From NCBI GenBank assembly GCA_023014365.1, contig JAEBUN010000009.1:1418416-1482415 (forward strand): a stretch of DNA of 64,000 nucleotides. The letters run 5' to 3'. Of the stretch, positions 12,789 to 24,709 are shown piece after piece (within the stretch, counting starts at the first letter, position 1; the number at the start of each line of letters is the position of its first letter). Under the pieces are notes generated by a model. It was not told the DNA's origin. It made no database searches and worked only from the letters and a program-made list of their open reading frames with translations. Both the position numbers and the translations under genes were made by a program. The stretch comes from Lepiota brunneoincarnata. Its lineage: Eukaryota; Basidiomycota; Agaricomycetes; Agaricales; Agaricaceae.

Positions 12789-12798
12789 GTTTAAAAGG
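12789..12798 (+). promoter_or_regulatory. TATA-like element of the second BTB gene
   Basis: GTTTAAAAGG lies about 51 nt upstream of the ATG at 12849, a plausible core-promoter position. This is a sequence-match inference only. Confidence 0.35.
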
Positions 12799-12848
12799 CC
12801 CCAGCACAGAGCAGAAGCCATCCCAGCTTTAGTCGCGAAATTCAACCG

Positions 12849-14448
12849 ATGAGCATTTTCGAACATCCAGATCTTCCTCTCGGCGCGAGCCCTGACATCG
12901 AATACTACCTCGAGCCTATAATCCTCCGCGTACGATTCGGTTGATTCCTCACATACATGTACTCATTTTATGTGCAACGGGATACAGGTTAGGGGAACCT
13001 TGTTTCGCATTCCCAAGGAATACCTGGCCCAGGAATCCACTATCTTTCTTGACTTATTTCAATTGACTCAGCCCGCTGACCAAGAGAATGGCCTTGAGGG
13101 TACCCTCGACTCCAACCCAGTCACGCTACCTGACACAATCGACTTATTTTCCTTTCGTGCACTCACCAAGTTGTTGTATTCCAATGGGTACGTTCTGACC
13201 GGCCATCCCATATCGCCTCTTGGTTAACAGAGTCTTCGCTAGTGCCCCAACATCAATACTAAACAAGGATGAGTGGATTGCTCTTCTAGAAATCGCAAGG
13301 ATGTGGGACATGGACAACATCCAGAATATTGTTGTTCAGCACCTCGGGCCGCTGCTCAAAGATGATCCAGCCCAAAAGTGGAGTCTAGCCAAGATGTATG
13401 AGGTCCACGAATGGGTTAGACCTGCCTTGGAGACATTGATCCGATGCAACAAGCCACTTGGAGAAAGGGAGTTCCAAATGCTCGATCAAGAGACAATGTT
13501 AAAAATCGCAGCTATCCGGGAGTCTGTTTATCCAGTTTTTCGCGATACTCAGTATTATCATGGATATGGCCATGATACAACTATCACGCATTGGGAGATG
13601 CGCCAGGAGCGTGGCGCAATTCAGATCGATTTGAGCTCTGTCGACTTCAATTGTCCTTCCCCGCATCTTTCCGAACTAAGCGAAGATCAGGACCAAGGGG
13701 AGGCTGGTGAGCTAAAGAAAGAACCTGAATTTTATTTCGAGCAGGTCGTATTCAAGGTGGGTTATAGCTTTCCCAACCGCATGCCGAGATGCCAACCACA
13801 CACTTCTCTTGAATGCTAGGTGGATGACCGTCTCTACAGAGTACCCAACCAGCCTTTTGCCCAATACTCGCCGGTATTCAGACGCCGCTTCGAGAAGAGA
13901 GGTTTCGTTAAATACGACCGTCACGATCCATGCATTATCGAACCCTGGCGTCAGCGCCACTGACTTTACCAATTTATTACGCTTTTTCTTTCCTCCGTGA
14001 GACCTTAGTCATTTTCTATCTGGGAACAATGCTCACGTCGGACCATGACAGGAAACTCGCTGGCGAACGGGAACTGACACAAGAGGAATGGGCCTCGATC
14101 CTTCGATTATCTAGTAGGTGGGATATGCAAGAGTTGAAGGACCTCGCAGTACAAAAGCTGAACCAGCGTGATTTTGGGAACGTTCGAGTCAAGCTTCAGG
14201 TCGCTCAGGAACTTGGGATTACAGAGTGGTTTTCATCCGGGATGACAGCCCTCGTCACTCGAAGTGAACCGCTCACTGCTCTCGAATGTCAAGTCCTTTC
14301 CCAGGAGCATATCCTACAAGTCCTTGATCTTCGAGAGCGGATACACTCGCGCCCCCATTATCGCATTGGGCAAGTGATCCATCTTCGATCAGAACGTGGT
14401 GAATTTCCCAACGAGTACAGTTTGGACGACAGGCTGATAGGGTTGTAA
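12849..14448 (+). pseudogene. Double BTB/POZ paralogue with a one-base frameshift
   Basis: This is a tandem copy of the gene at 10708 with the same five-exon plan: 12849-12929, 12988-13187, 13243-13756, 13820-13996 and 14052-14448. Exon 4 is 177 nt where the paralogue has 176, and the joined length (1369 nt) is one base over a multiple of three. The extra base lies in the CCC of the segment at 13941-13950. Upstream the frame reads RGFVKYDRHDPCIIEP; downstream TDFTNLLRFFFPP is in the shifted frame. Everything else is well conserved: GTLFRIPKEYL, LLEIARMWDMDN, RVPNQPFAQYSPVF, and the second-unit helices ending at 14448. It could be a young pseudogene, an allele or a homopolymer sequencing error. 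If the base is an error, the product would be about 455 residues. Confidence 0.82.
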
Positions 14449-14782
14449 ACGTACATCTGTGCATACATGCATCACTCGTTTGTTGCCGTTTCATTCCTGT
14501 TCATGTACCCTTTTTCCTCATTCAGCAAGTTGTGTGAATCAAGGCCGTTGGCCGGATGGCCCGCTGGCATTGCGAGTGCTTCAGTCCATGCATATCGTGA
14601 GTCAGACGACTGAGCGCTCATTCAATTGGTAAAGGTATTCCTGCACATTAAAGACTTCCATTTCACCTCCCTGGTTCCCGTTTCAATAAATTTCCACGAG
14701 ACGGCTTCTAGCTCAAGTTTATTAGGGGGGGCTAAATAACAATATACATTTCCAGCAGATTCTTTCCAATACCCGATCGTAT
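14449..14782. other. Convergent intergenic spacer
   Basis: Spacer between the plus-strand BTB pair and the minus-strand P450 pair. No ORF or motif of note; it must hold both 3' ends. Confidence 0.5.
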
Positions 14783-17410
14783 TTATTCAATCTCGGTGGT
14801 CTCCTTCATCCTAACCCAAAGTCCGCCTTTCACATACATGGTCAAATGGGAAACAGGGTGCACCCTGTCCCTACCTTGAGGACCCTTTCTCCCAGCCCAC
14901 TCCTTCGGAGGTAACGACTCTAGAGGTTGCGCATCCAGAGCCAAGCTGAATGATGAGAACTGTTGGAGTAGTCGAACCAGGAAGAACGAAGCTTCGTTGT
15001 AAGCAAACTGCATACGATAAGTGCCTTTTCTATAACTTGCACAAAATGGATGTATGCACCTGTTGGCCAAGGCATATGCGAGGGCCAGCATTAAATGGAG
15101 TGAAGATGAACGGATTCTTCACAAGATATTTGTGCAGCCGCTTCGTCTAAGAAGCGGTCTGGATCAAATTGCAGTGCTGGTACATGCTGTTAGTGCAATG
15201 ATAGCCATTTCCCAGAGGGTGAGCTAACCATCAGGACCCCAAAGATCTGTGCGTCTATGCATTAAAAAGACGGAATAAATCACCCTATGGACGGCTGAGT
15301 TCTCTCTCCGTCTGAAGTGTTTAGCCCACATACCTCCTGCCGGGGGGCACATAGATGGGGCTTTCAGAACCAGTGGGAGGGGTCAGGACAATACCATTCC
15401 TTGCAGGTTCTAAGTACTTGTCTTAGACACGCTAAAACCAGGTCAGCGGTGCGTGACAGACTCACCGACTATTGAAGGGACTAAACAGTATGGATGAGAA
15501 GTGAGACACTACCTCGGCCACAATTAAGGTGCTTACACTGCCGGATACAACCTCAAGACCTCTGAGTAATTCTGTCAGGACGAAGCAATGGTCATCAAGA
15601 AGCAGTGACATACCATTGAGGAATGCCCTAAGGAATTTCATTTCTCTAATATCGTCATATGTTGGCCTGCTCCTTGGACCAACCGTAGATATAATCTCCT
15701 CCCGCAAACGACGGGTGATATCAGGATGTTCGACGAGCATATATAGGGAGAATGCAAGTAGGGACGCGGTCTGCGAACAATTTGAGCAATCATCTTTTAA
15801 ACATTTCGATTTAGAAGCGTACTGTATCCCGCGAGGCAACAAGGAGGTTCACAAGCTTCATAAATTTAGGCCATGAGTGGTGAGGTATATAACGATGGAT
15901 TGAACTATCACAAACCTCATCTGTGATAACCTCTCGGTCTACTCCTCATTAAGCCGATCACCTCGAACAACAGAGTGAAGAGAACGCACCTGTAGTCTGT
16001 CCCATCAAATAGTCTAGGAGTGTTTCCGTTTCGTCAGATTTTGGGCTCTTCTCCTTTACCTCTTTCCTCCTTTCTCCCTCCTCCAAAAATGGGTCTACAA
16101 ATTGATCGACTGCCTTGCGAAGCGGCCTGACTGAGTCCGCCCAAAATTCCTTCAGTGGCCAGAAGTTGCCCAGCCGGGATCTTAGCGCGGTAACATCCTG
16201 AGCGCCCACAAAGGCCCTGACGAATTTATTAGATGGGTGATTCTCGAATGTTAGCGAGTTGTCTCTGGCCAAAGGAGAGGGATGGGAAGGATATGGCAGG
16301 CCCGCAGAAAGGGAGTGAACGTCATTCCTGAAGAGGAATTCTGTGGCGGAATCGAGCGTGAACCGCGAGACGAGATCCTGTGACGGTTACTCAGTTAGCC
16401 TTGACACGTCAAGGGAGATACTGCCGAAGCACCTGGAAGTCGATAGGGTATCCTTCGGAAAGGCGCGCTCGCGCTTTTCGAAGAGCATCTTCTGCGTGTC
16501 GATCGAAGACATCAAAATCACTTATCCGTTCTCGACTGAAGAATGGTCGCGTAATCGAACGGTGGAACCTAAGAATCGGGTTAGCATTGTTGCGAGATCA
16601 GCACTCCGTACGCCACTCCACTGACTTCCACATATCTCCTGCGGGAGTATGAGTTTACCACCCTTGAGATGAAGGGAAGGTGCGTACCATCCGAGTTGAA
16701 TACTCCTGTCCCCAAAAGAGACTTGAATTGCGAGAATACAACAGGACCTGGATTATTATCCCATGAGCAACCCAATTGTCTACTTTCAACTGGAAGCAGG
16801 ACTTACCCTTCTCAAATGATTCGAACTGGGTGGCGAGGACGGCCTGGAGAACCGAGTTTAGTACAGAACATCTGTCAAAAAGGAGATATGGTCACCTTTA
16901 CGTGCTCTGGCTCAGTGGTAAAAATCTAATTACTACTCATAAGTCTCGGATCAGATCGATAACAGAGGATGAGATCGTACCCGTTCTTCCTGACCAACTG
17001 TGAACCTATACGTTTGGCCAAATTTCTCGCACCATTCCAGGAAAATATCGGCTTCGCGGATACATCGGTTTTTAAGTTGGGTGTCATCTGTTCTTTGACT
17101 GACCTGGATAACCATTTTTAAAATTCTTGATGAGCGTGCTGGTAACGTCCCTCTGTTTCATGTCGACATGCGGCGGTAGTACGGCCCCATATGCCTTTGC
17201 GTCCCGCAGGTTCTTGCGATTGTCCAACAAGGGCTTTAGAAGGAGGTAAAGGAGGCGTGGAGTCACAGCTAAAACAACCAATCCCAATCGAGGCGGCGAA
17301 AGAGCCAGCATATCGCAAGCAATAGCGAGTGTTCCATACCCGATGATACCAGGGAGTAAAAGGTGAACTAATGAGTGCGTGATGAAGCGAAGACCCGGTG
17401 GGATCGCCAT
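14783..17410 (-). pseudogene. Cytochrome P450, CYP63-like, frameshifted before the haem loop
   Basis: This is a minus-strand copy of the P450 at 17904-20551 with the same exon sizes (307, 71, 30, 37, 60, 13, 136 nt and so on). Exon 1 gives an N-terminal membrane anchor. Recognisable blocks are [25 protein letters not shown], the I-helix ASRDT/T, the ExxR helix [32 protein letters not shown], the haem loop [12 protein letters not shown] and the tail [11 protein letters not shown]. Near 15139-15147 the frame breaks: FDPDRFLDE is followed by one surplus base before [11 protein letters not shown]. The haem-ligand Cys is therefore out of frame with the rest. Fungal CYP63 enzymes are ER-bound monooxygenases that oxidise alkanes, aromatics and other xenobiotics; the family name is my recognition. 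The copy may be a recent pseudogene or contain a sequencing error. A TATTTAAG-like element lies about 85 nt upstream. Confidence 0.85.
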
Positions 17411-17903
17411 AGTGGTCGGTTTGTAGGAATGTGGGAGGAAACAATGGGAGAGGGAAGTTCAGCGGTGACATGGGTGCGCTCCTACAGTCAAACTTAAATA
17501 GAAAAAGCTGATGTGTTCACAAGTGTGTTCACTTGCCTTATCACGTGGGTGGTATGTTTCAAATTGGTTCCCTTCTTCTCAAAAGCTGCGGGCATATCTC
17601 CCCCATGTCCCCGTCCCCGAGGCTGCCACTAGGGGACAGGCATATGGGGGGGGGCGGAGAGCGCTGATGGCCGATGACGCGCGAGTACGGGGCTTACGCG
17701 ACTGGTGCTGACAACTTGTTTGATTCCTGTGGGCGTCGCTAACGAGACATCACAGCCATTGTTATTGAATGTGCGATCAGACAATGTCTCCGGTTACTCT
17801 TTTGCCGGTGATAGCGTGCCCAAGAATAACATGGGAACTGAGAAATGGCATGTTAGTTGCGAACCGACACTATATTACAAATACAACGCAAAGTCACCAG
17901 CCC

Positions 17904-20551
17904 TTACACATCAGATTCGCCCTCAGCCACCTCCTTCATCCTCACCCAGAGCCCACCTTCAATATACATTGTCAAGTGGGTCCTGGGCCGAATCTTATCT
18001 CGACCCTGAGGGCCTCCATACCGCGCCCACTCTGGATCCGGGAATGAACCCAACGGTCGCGCATCATCCTCCAAAGCAAAAGACGAAAATCGTTGGAGCA
18101 GTCGGATAAGGAAAAATGAGGCCTCATTATAAGCAAACTAAGGAGCACCGTGGATTTTATTAAAATGTGGCGGTGGCGTGCGGACATACCTGCTGACCAA
18201 GACAAATTCTAGGCCCAGCGTTGAAGGGACAGAAAATGAAGGGATTGGGGACGAGGTACTTGTGTACCCGGTCGTCCAGAAATCTGTCTGGGTCGAATTC
18301 CAATGCTGTTCCCCAATATTCAATCAACAACGAATTTAGAAAGCTAAAATTGTCAGGCTTGCCATCTGGTCCCCACAAATCCTTTCGTCTATGCATCAAA
18401 AATACTGAGTATATGAACCTATGCACAGGCATGAGGATGGAATTTCCAGGGGTTCGACTGCGTATAGAACTGACGTTGAATCCGCGGGGATATATATCGG
18501 GCTATTTGACCCAGCTGCAGGAGCGAGAACAACAGGCTTTGTCGCGGTGCTAAGGATAGTTATGGAGAACAGATCCATCAGGCATGTAACAGGCTCACCG
18601 TGCGTTCAGGGGCCTGCGCGAGATTCAGCGTTAGACCCTCTCAATAAAGGTCAATGTCAGCAATGCTTACACGACAGCGTAAAGACGTAACACCTCTATA
18701 GGAGTGATTGAATCACCTCTCTTCACCGAGCCAAGCAAAACCTACCATTGAGGAAGGCCCGAAGGAACTTCATTTCCTTGATTTCGTCGACAGTGGGGGC
18801 GCGCTTTGGTCCGACCCTGGCCAGGATCTCCTTCCTCAAGCGACGGCAGATGTCTGGGTGTTCAATGATCATATAGAGCGAGAAAGACAGTAAAGATGCG
18901 GTCTAGGTAGGTGAAGTCAGATTCCATGTTCACCGTGAGGATTTAGATAGCATACAGTATCTCGGGACGCGACGAGGAGGTTGATAAGCTGCATAGGGCA
19001 AGAGACGTGTGTTCATTCAGCCATCATGCCTGAAGAGGATAAGAGGGCAAACCTCATCTCTGATGACCTCCCGATCTATCGAGGACATTAGAAACAGAGC
19101 GCCGAAGAAGAGGTTGCAAGGAAATTTACTCGTTGTCTTAGTTAACAAATAGTCCAACAAATTATCCGAAGCACCCTCTGATTCATCTTTTGTTCCTTTC
19201 TCACGAAAACCTTTCTCCACAAAAGGTTCCACAAACTTATTGATAACCATGCGCAAGGGCGCAATAACATCCCCCCACATTTCCATCAGGGGCCAGAAAA
19301 TCCCAATGTGGACTCTGTGGACAGACAACTCCTGACCGGCTACAAACGCCTTAACAAATACATTCGAGGGATGGTTCATGAACAAAGGAGGATTTGGTTT
19401 TGCCAATGGAGATGGATAGTTTGGGTAGGGTAAGCCGGCAGAGAGGGAATGCACATCACTTTTGAAAAGGAACTCAGTGGCAGAGTCAAGGGTGAACCGG
19501 GAGACAAGATCCTATCGCACAAGTGATTCAGAAAACGCATGTCCCTGAATATCTGGGATAGCAGATGAACCTGGAAATCGATAGGATATCCTTCTGCAAG
19601 ACGATTCCTTGTGCGCCTAAGAGCGTCCTCTGCATGCCGATCGAAGATGTCAAAGTCAGTGATACGGTCACGACTGAAGAAGGGGCGCGTGATGGAACGG
19701 TGGAATCTAATAACAGTCGTAAAATAAAGTAAGAGCTGTTGCCAGAGCGTTAGAGATAATGGACTAACTTCCACATGTCGCCTAACAAGGATCATGGAGT
19801 CAGTCCAGAACTATGGTAGACTATTGAAGTTTACCATCTGAATTAAATACTCCCGTTCCTAGTAGCGAATTGAGTTGTGAGGCGAGGATGGGACCTGAGA
19901 AGATGCTCCTGTTAGACAAGGTTGGGCCATTCAGCTTATTATTTCATGAACCCTTTTCAAATGATTCAAATTCTGTGGCGAGAATCGCCTATAGCCCAAT
20001 CATTGAACATAATGCAAGTCAAAGCTGTCGACCTTCACCTTGACATGCTCCGGCTCGGAGGTGAAGAACTGGGAAGAATAGGTATCTCAAGCTGTGGGCC
20101 AGTCAGGGTGTCAAGGCACTCACGCGTTCATCTAGGCCGATGCTGAATCTGTACATGGTTCCATACCTTCGGCACCACCTCTCGAAAGATTCCCCTCCAG
20201 GAACATCGAAAACGGGCATATTGAGCAACATTTGTGTAACTAACCTGGATACCCATGCTCCTGTTCTCGGAGAAGAGACCTAGCAACGTCGATGTGCCTT
20301 TCTTTGATGTGAGGCGTGAGAGCTGCCCCGCGGGCTTGAGCGACCCGAGCATTCAGATACTCATCAACCCAGGGCCTAAAGATCATATACCCCAGACGCA
20401 TGCTTATGTTAGAGACAACCAGGAGCCATTTCGGCAAGGTGAAGGGGATAGTGTTGCAGCCTAGGAGAAGTGTTGCATAGACAAAGACACAGGGGAGGAA
20501 CAGGCGAATTGAGGACTGAATGACGAAACTGAGACCCGGCGAGATCATCAT
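17904..20551 (-). CDS. Cytochrome P450 monooxygenase, CYP63-like, 17 exons
   Basis: Hand splicing gives 17 exons: 20551-20245, 20194-20124, 20068-20039, 19988-19952, 19894-19835, 19781-19769, 19706-19571, 19511-19130, 19075-19053, 18988-18956, 18902-18746, 18695-18671, 18613-18599, 18549-18475, 18418-18363, 18305-18190 and 18137-17904. They total 1770 nt, 589 residues plus a stop. Two hydrophobic segments in the first 60 residues anchor it in the ER. Key motifs are ASRDTT at about 360-365 (I helix), EVLR at 417-420 (ExxR) and [10 protein letters not shown] with haem ligand Cys508. Length and motifs match Agaricomycete CYP63 enzymes, which oxidise alkanes, fatty acids and aromatic pollutants with an NADPH-P450 reductase; the substrate here is unknown. 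One intron (18362-18306) has a GC donor. LYAVV replaces the usual LYPAV after ExxR. A frameshifted tandem copy lies 493 bp downstream. Confidence 0.9.
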
Positions 20552-20588
20552 TGTTGCTGTAGATGGGGAAGGAGGAAGGGCGTGTCAA

Positions 20589-20598
20589 CTATATATCC
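20589..20598 (-). promoter_or_regulatory. TATA box of the intact P450
   Basis: GGATATATAG on the minus strand lies about 40 nt upstream of the ATG at 20551. Core-promoter role inferred from sequence and position. Confidence 0.45.
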
Positions 20599-22049
20599 CA
20601 GGGCATGGGGGACGTGGCAAACTTTGGGATCGAACCATGAGATCCTCGGGGGGCTGTCACACGTAATAAAGGTGGGTATCCGATGCAATCCTCCTACGCG
20701 CAAGAACGACTTCTTTCCTCCTTAGTGTATGTACAACCATGTCCAGTAGAGCACCGCTTCAAATTCCTTCGGCGCTCTCTGCGAGCATGTTGTACCTTTG
20801 TCTAGAGGACCTCTCTATTTCGTGGTCATAGGAGGGATGGTTCTTAGACAGAAGCATGATGCGCCTCCTATAAGTGTGAGAAAGAACTCTGCAATAACAG
20901 TGGCAGGTGCACGGACACTGGACGGCACTAATCCCATTCCTAGTGAGCCCGACTCGCCTCCAATAGGATACATATAACGGGGTATCAGGTTCCGTTGAAG
21001 GTGCCGACTGCGTTCAGGGGCTGGCTTGAGGTCCAGGGAAACAAATGGAGAGCTGACAAAGCAACTTGACACAATCGTTGCCCAAGAGTAGCTTCGGTTC
21101 GATCTGCTCACCCATACCTGGACCCTGCTCTCGTCCCCGGCGGTGGCGTGAATATATCCCGGTAATCCGTCGTAAGCGAGTTTTGAGGCTGCACGGCTCA
21201 ATAGCGCCAGTCACGGAGCACATCATAACACGTGGATAAGTAACGATCGGAGGAATTCTGTTTCCTGCTCAGCACCCAACTTGAACAACGCAAGAATTAC
21301 CCCGGGGGAATGGTGAAATCCCGAGAATGTTCAAACCTATTTATTGTCCACAGAAACGGTCAAGAGGTGTGTAACATGGATAGTCGTTGCAACATAGAAT
21401 TCTCCTCCGTCCGATCTTGCCATTACCACTTTCGAACACTACCATGGTGCGCACCCGAATGTGTAGCCTCTTCAAGGAAGGGGCACAGGACTCCATGCCT
21501 TGTACGCTCAGTCGTCATCTCCCCATGGTACATCGGGTTCCAGACTACAAGAGGGAGCAACCGAGCGAGCATCACGGATGCGCCGTCTGCAAAGCTGAGG
21601 TAATCCACCGAGTCGTAAAAAGACATCGGGACCTTATAGGCGGCCTGATACATCGTAACTAGAGTAAGTCCGTCACAGGGATAGCTCTTGGGACTATAAA
21701 ATCAAGAAAGAAGGAAGGCACATTGAGGGATCCACGGACTTCGTCAATGTCCCCGGCAGAGACCTAGTCACATCTACAAGCGGAGTTTCGGTATTGAAGC
21801 TTTTAACTGTTTAACTCCACAAGGCTCGCAAGGAGATTGGGGCAACCGCATGATCAGCTGCTTGGTCGCCGAGGATGAATTGTAGTTGATGCCAAATAGG
21901 GCATGACTGGCACTATTTGACAGTGCGTCACCAACATGTGTATCCTCGTAGGCAGCAAGAACCCCACAAGGGGATAGTTGTTACCGTCGGCTTGAAGATG
22001 CACATTGCTACCACGAGGAAACGATCAAGATTATCAGACCCTGGTCCTG
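20599..22049. other. Intergenic, no convincing gene
   Basis: About 1.45 kb with only short, motif-free ORFs, upstream of both the P450 pair and the duplicated BTB segment. Confidence 0.4.
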
Positions 22050-23460
22050 GGGTACGGGAAATGACTTTGTTGGGTGCGTGGGCTGATTCGCCACGGGAGA
22101 ACTCGCCTGCCTCGTGTAAATTGAACTACTGCGCGTACAGCAACCCAAACTGACACCATCCTAGAATGTTCGGGGCGCTGCGCAATGCCTTGAGGCCGAT
22201 AGTACTCCCCTATCGATGGATCGGATCCTTTTTTGTGAGCAACTACCTCCCGCCTTTCCACTGAAAAGACTTCAGGGGCTGAGACACCCTGGTACGACAC
22301 GACCAACAATGACCGGAGTTCAACCACAAAGGGATCCAGAATTTTATTTCGCGTTTCGAACTTTTCAGGTAAACGCGCTCCCTCGTCAATACAGTCGCCG
22401 TCCCACCCAATTCACCACCACTCTAAAGGTCGAAGACACGCTATTTCGTGTACCTCGCCACCTCTTTTTAATGCCCAACGCGAATATCCAGCCTGTGCCA
22501 CACGGGACAGACAACGACGATGATTTGGTCGTGCTCGGTCCGGAGATCAAGAAGACCGACTTTTTCCAATTGCTCCGTGCTGTATACCCGAGGTATGCAA
22601 GAATACACACAACGCGTCTCCACCATATAAAAAACACACGGTTTAGGGAGTATAATAAGCCCGAAGAACTGAGCTCCGAAGCCTGGCAGGCAGTCTTCAA
22701 GCTGAGCGAAACCTTTGCACTCGACGACGTACGGAAGAAAGCCGCAAACAGTCTCAAAGATATTTTCTTCGCTGGAGACCCGGTCGAAGCGCTCCTTTGC
22801 GCGAAGAAGAACAAGTTGAACGACTGGGTTCCACCCTTGATTGCTAAGATTGTGCAGACTAACAGGGACCTGACGGACGAGGAGGTAGAGGAGCTTGGTG
22901 TCCCGTTGGCTATGAAGATCGCGAGGGCCCAGGGAGCCGCTGATGCCAGCAGTGCAGCAACAAGCCCAGCGTTCTAGGGACTGAGCCGGTAGTAGCAAAG
23001 ATGGAAAGGATGGTATAAAAGTCGACGATGTTATTGTAGGGACAGTCATATGATTCATTTCTGTGTCTCCAGTTCCTTTTGGACTGTGAATATGCTTCAG
23101 GAAACGAGCCAGCCATAGTCCATTTCATAATAGACCTTTCTCACAATCATGCTCACACATTTCTACTTCATTGCCGCGCCTCTTTCGCCCAAAGATCGCT
23201 TCCATCCATCAAATATTCACTATTATTCTGCGTGCCCGTATCTTCGGGATACGGTGGTGTTCATGCTAGTCGATGCAGCCGGCCCAGCCCCTGGAAGGAA
23301 ATAGGCTTGTCCTCCTATAGTTGCATGGCTATTGATTCGAGAATCGACAAACATGCGGCGATGTGTGTCCCCTCATCGCTGATTGTATTGAGGCGAACAG
23401 ATATCAATGTAGTAGCGATTGAATATATAGCATGTGCAGGGTAAGTGCTGGTGAATGGAC
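22050..23460. repeat. Segmental duplication, copy 1 (contains the BTB gene)
   Basis: The BTB gene and its flanks recur at 24462-26030. Shared landmarks include CCTAGAATGTTCGGG upstream, ATGAGCAACTACCTCCCGCC just before the gene, and the downstream blocks CAGTTCCTTTTGGACTG and TTGATTCGAGAATC. Boundaries are by eye and fade at both ends. Confidence 0.7.
22309..22977 (+). CDS. Single BTB/POZ-like protein, three exons
   Basis: Proposed exons are 22309-22368, 22429-22592 and 22647-22977 (184 residues). The start ATG gives MTGVQPQRDPEFYFAFRTFQ, joined to VEDTLFRVPRHLFLMP, the entry of a BTB domain. The fold continues KTDFFQLLRAVYPR and EELSSEAWQAVFKLSE, ending in an Ala/Ser-rich tail. The two introns (60 and 54 nt) are both multiples of three and contain no stop, so unspliced RNA would also be open (222 codons from the same ATG). 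The exon borders are chosen because the DTLFRVP start and the LYP/VYP end of the BTB core match where introns fall in the double-BTB genes at 10.7 kb. Likely a protein-interaction module of unknown partner. Confidence 0.78.
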   Translation: MTGVQPQRDPEFYFAFRTFQVNALPRQYSRRPTQFTTTLKVEDTLFRVPRHLFLMPNANIQPVPHGTDNDDDLVVLGPEIKKTDFFQLLRAVYPRYARIHTTRLHHIKNTRFREYNKPEELSSEAWQAVFKLSETFALDDVRKKAANSLKDIFFAGDPVEALLCAKKNKLNDWVPPLIAKIVQTNRDLTDEEVEELGVPLAMKIARAQGAADASSAATSPAF

Positions 23461-24709
23461 GTGAATGAGATTCAAGTCGTCGTTAACTACTAATGACCAT
23501 ACCCCCCCTCCGCCTCTCATGTGATTCAAATGCAATCTCGAGTCCCGCACATTCGTTGGTCGTTCCCATTTAGTGAGGCCGCCCGCCGACGGTTGTCCTT
23601 TCACCAGCCTTCCAACTTTACTGTTATGTATAATGGCTTGCCACATATGATATTGGATGTCGGATACTCCAAATTTGACACAGCACAGTCTACTCTAAAC
23701 TATTTGTCCATTATACTATGACGGGGCAGTTCCTTTATCGGGGCAGTTTTTGGACCTCGGCACAACTGTCTTACATTCATCCAGAGCGTGGTTCCCGCAA
23801 TGCTCGCACATGCTGGAGTTGGTCCTGTAACGGCACGGTTGGTTCACCCGCTTGCATTCCTCACATCTATATCTATCCCATTCAGTGAGTGGGGAGAAGC
23901 GTCAGCAGGGGCGAGGACAGTGGCGGTTAAGGAGGCGCACTTAGGCTTGTATCGCTTAGGTTCGCGTGTGACTAAGGTTCGAGGGTTCTGCGACATAGGA
24001 GTCCTGTGGAGGGCGGTTCCACACACTGACGGTCGTAACTGTTATGGTGGGAATTTTTGTCATTAATGTAAACAAGTCAACGACAGAATGAACTACCTGT
24101 GAATCGGAGACAACAGCCTGAGCAAGTGCAGGACACGAAACTGGGGTATAAATCCTACTTCACCCCTCATGTATTCTGCTCACAGGCGCCCAGTGCCCCC
24201 CACGAACCCTTGAGCTTCACTGATGCAGGCGGCGCAGTGAGCACATGCCTTGCATGTCTCACCCGGCGTGACCCTGGTGATCGAGTGCTTCTCGCCCAAG
24301 AACCAATAGTAGTTAGGCATGATGGCCATTTGGTAATGCATCGGGTATATATATGCTTGTAGGCGGTCAAGTCCATATAGAGGGCTTGAATCTCACAAGG
24401 AGATAGCTGCTACTCATGGAAAAATGATTAAAATTTGGTCGTAGAATCAGATTCTGCGCCTTGGGTACAGCGGATCAACTTGATTGGGTGTTTTGGCCGG
24501 TTCGCCACAGGCGAATTCATCTGCCTCATGTGGGTCGAGCCACCATGCACGACGAAACATACTGGCACGACCTCCTAGAATGTTCGGGATGCTGTGTGGT
24601 GCCTTGTAGTGCCCCGTAGTGCCCCCCCAATAAATGGATCCGACCCATCTATGAGCAACTACCTCCCGCCTTTCCAAAAAGACATCGAGGCTAAGACACC
24701 CACACAGTG
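22978..24709. other. Spacer between duplicated BTB copies, no gene
   Basis: The first part is the 3' flank of segmental copy 1 and the last part the 5' flank of copy 2. The middle (about 23460-24460) holds short ORFs without motifs. Confidence 0.45.

Noticed and set aside
20599..22049. A further P450 or BTB fragment
   Set aside because: No P450 or BTB motif found on either strand.
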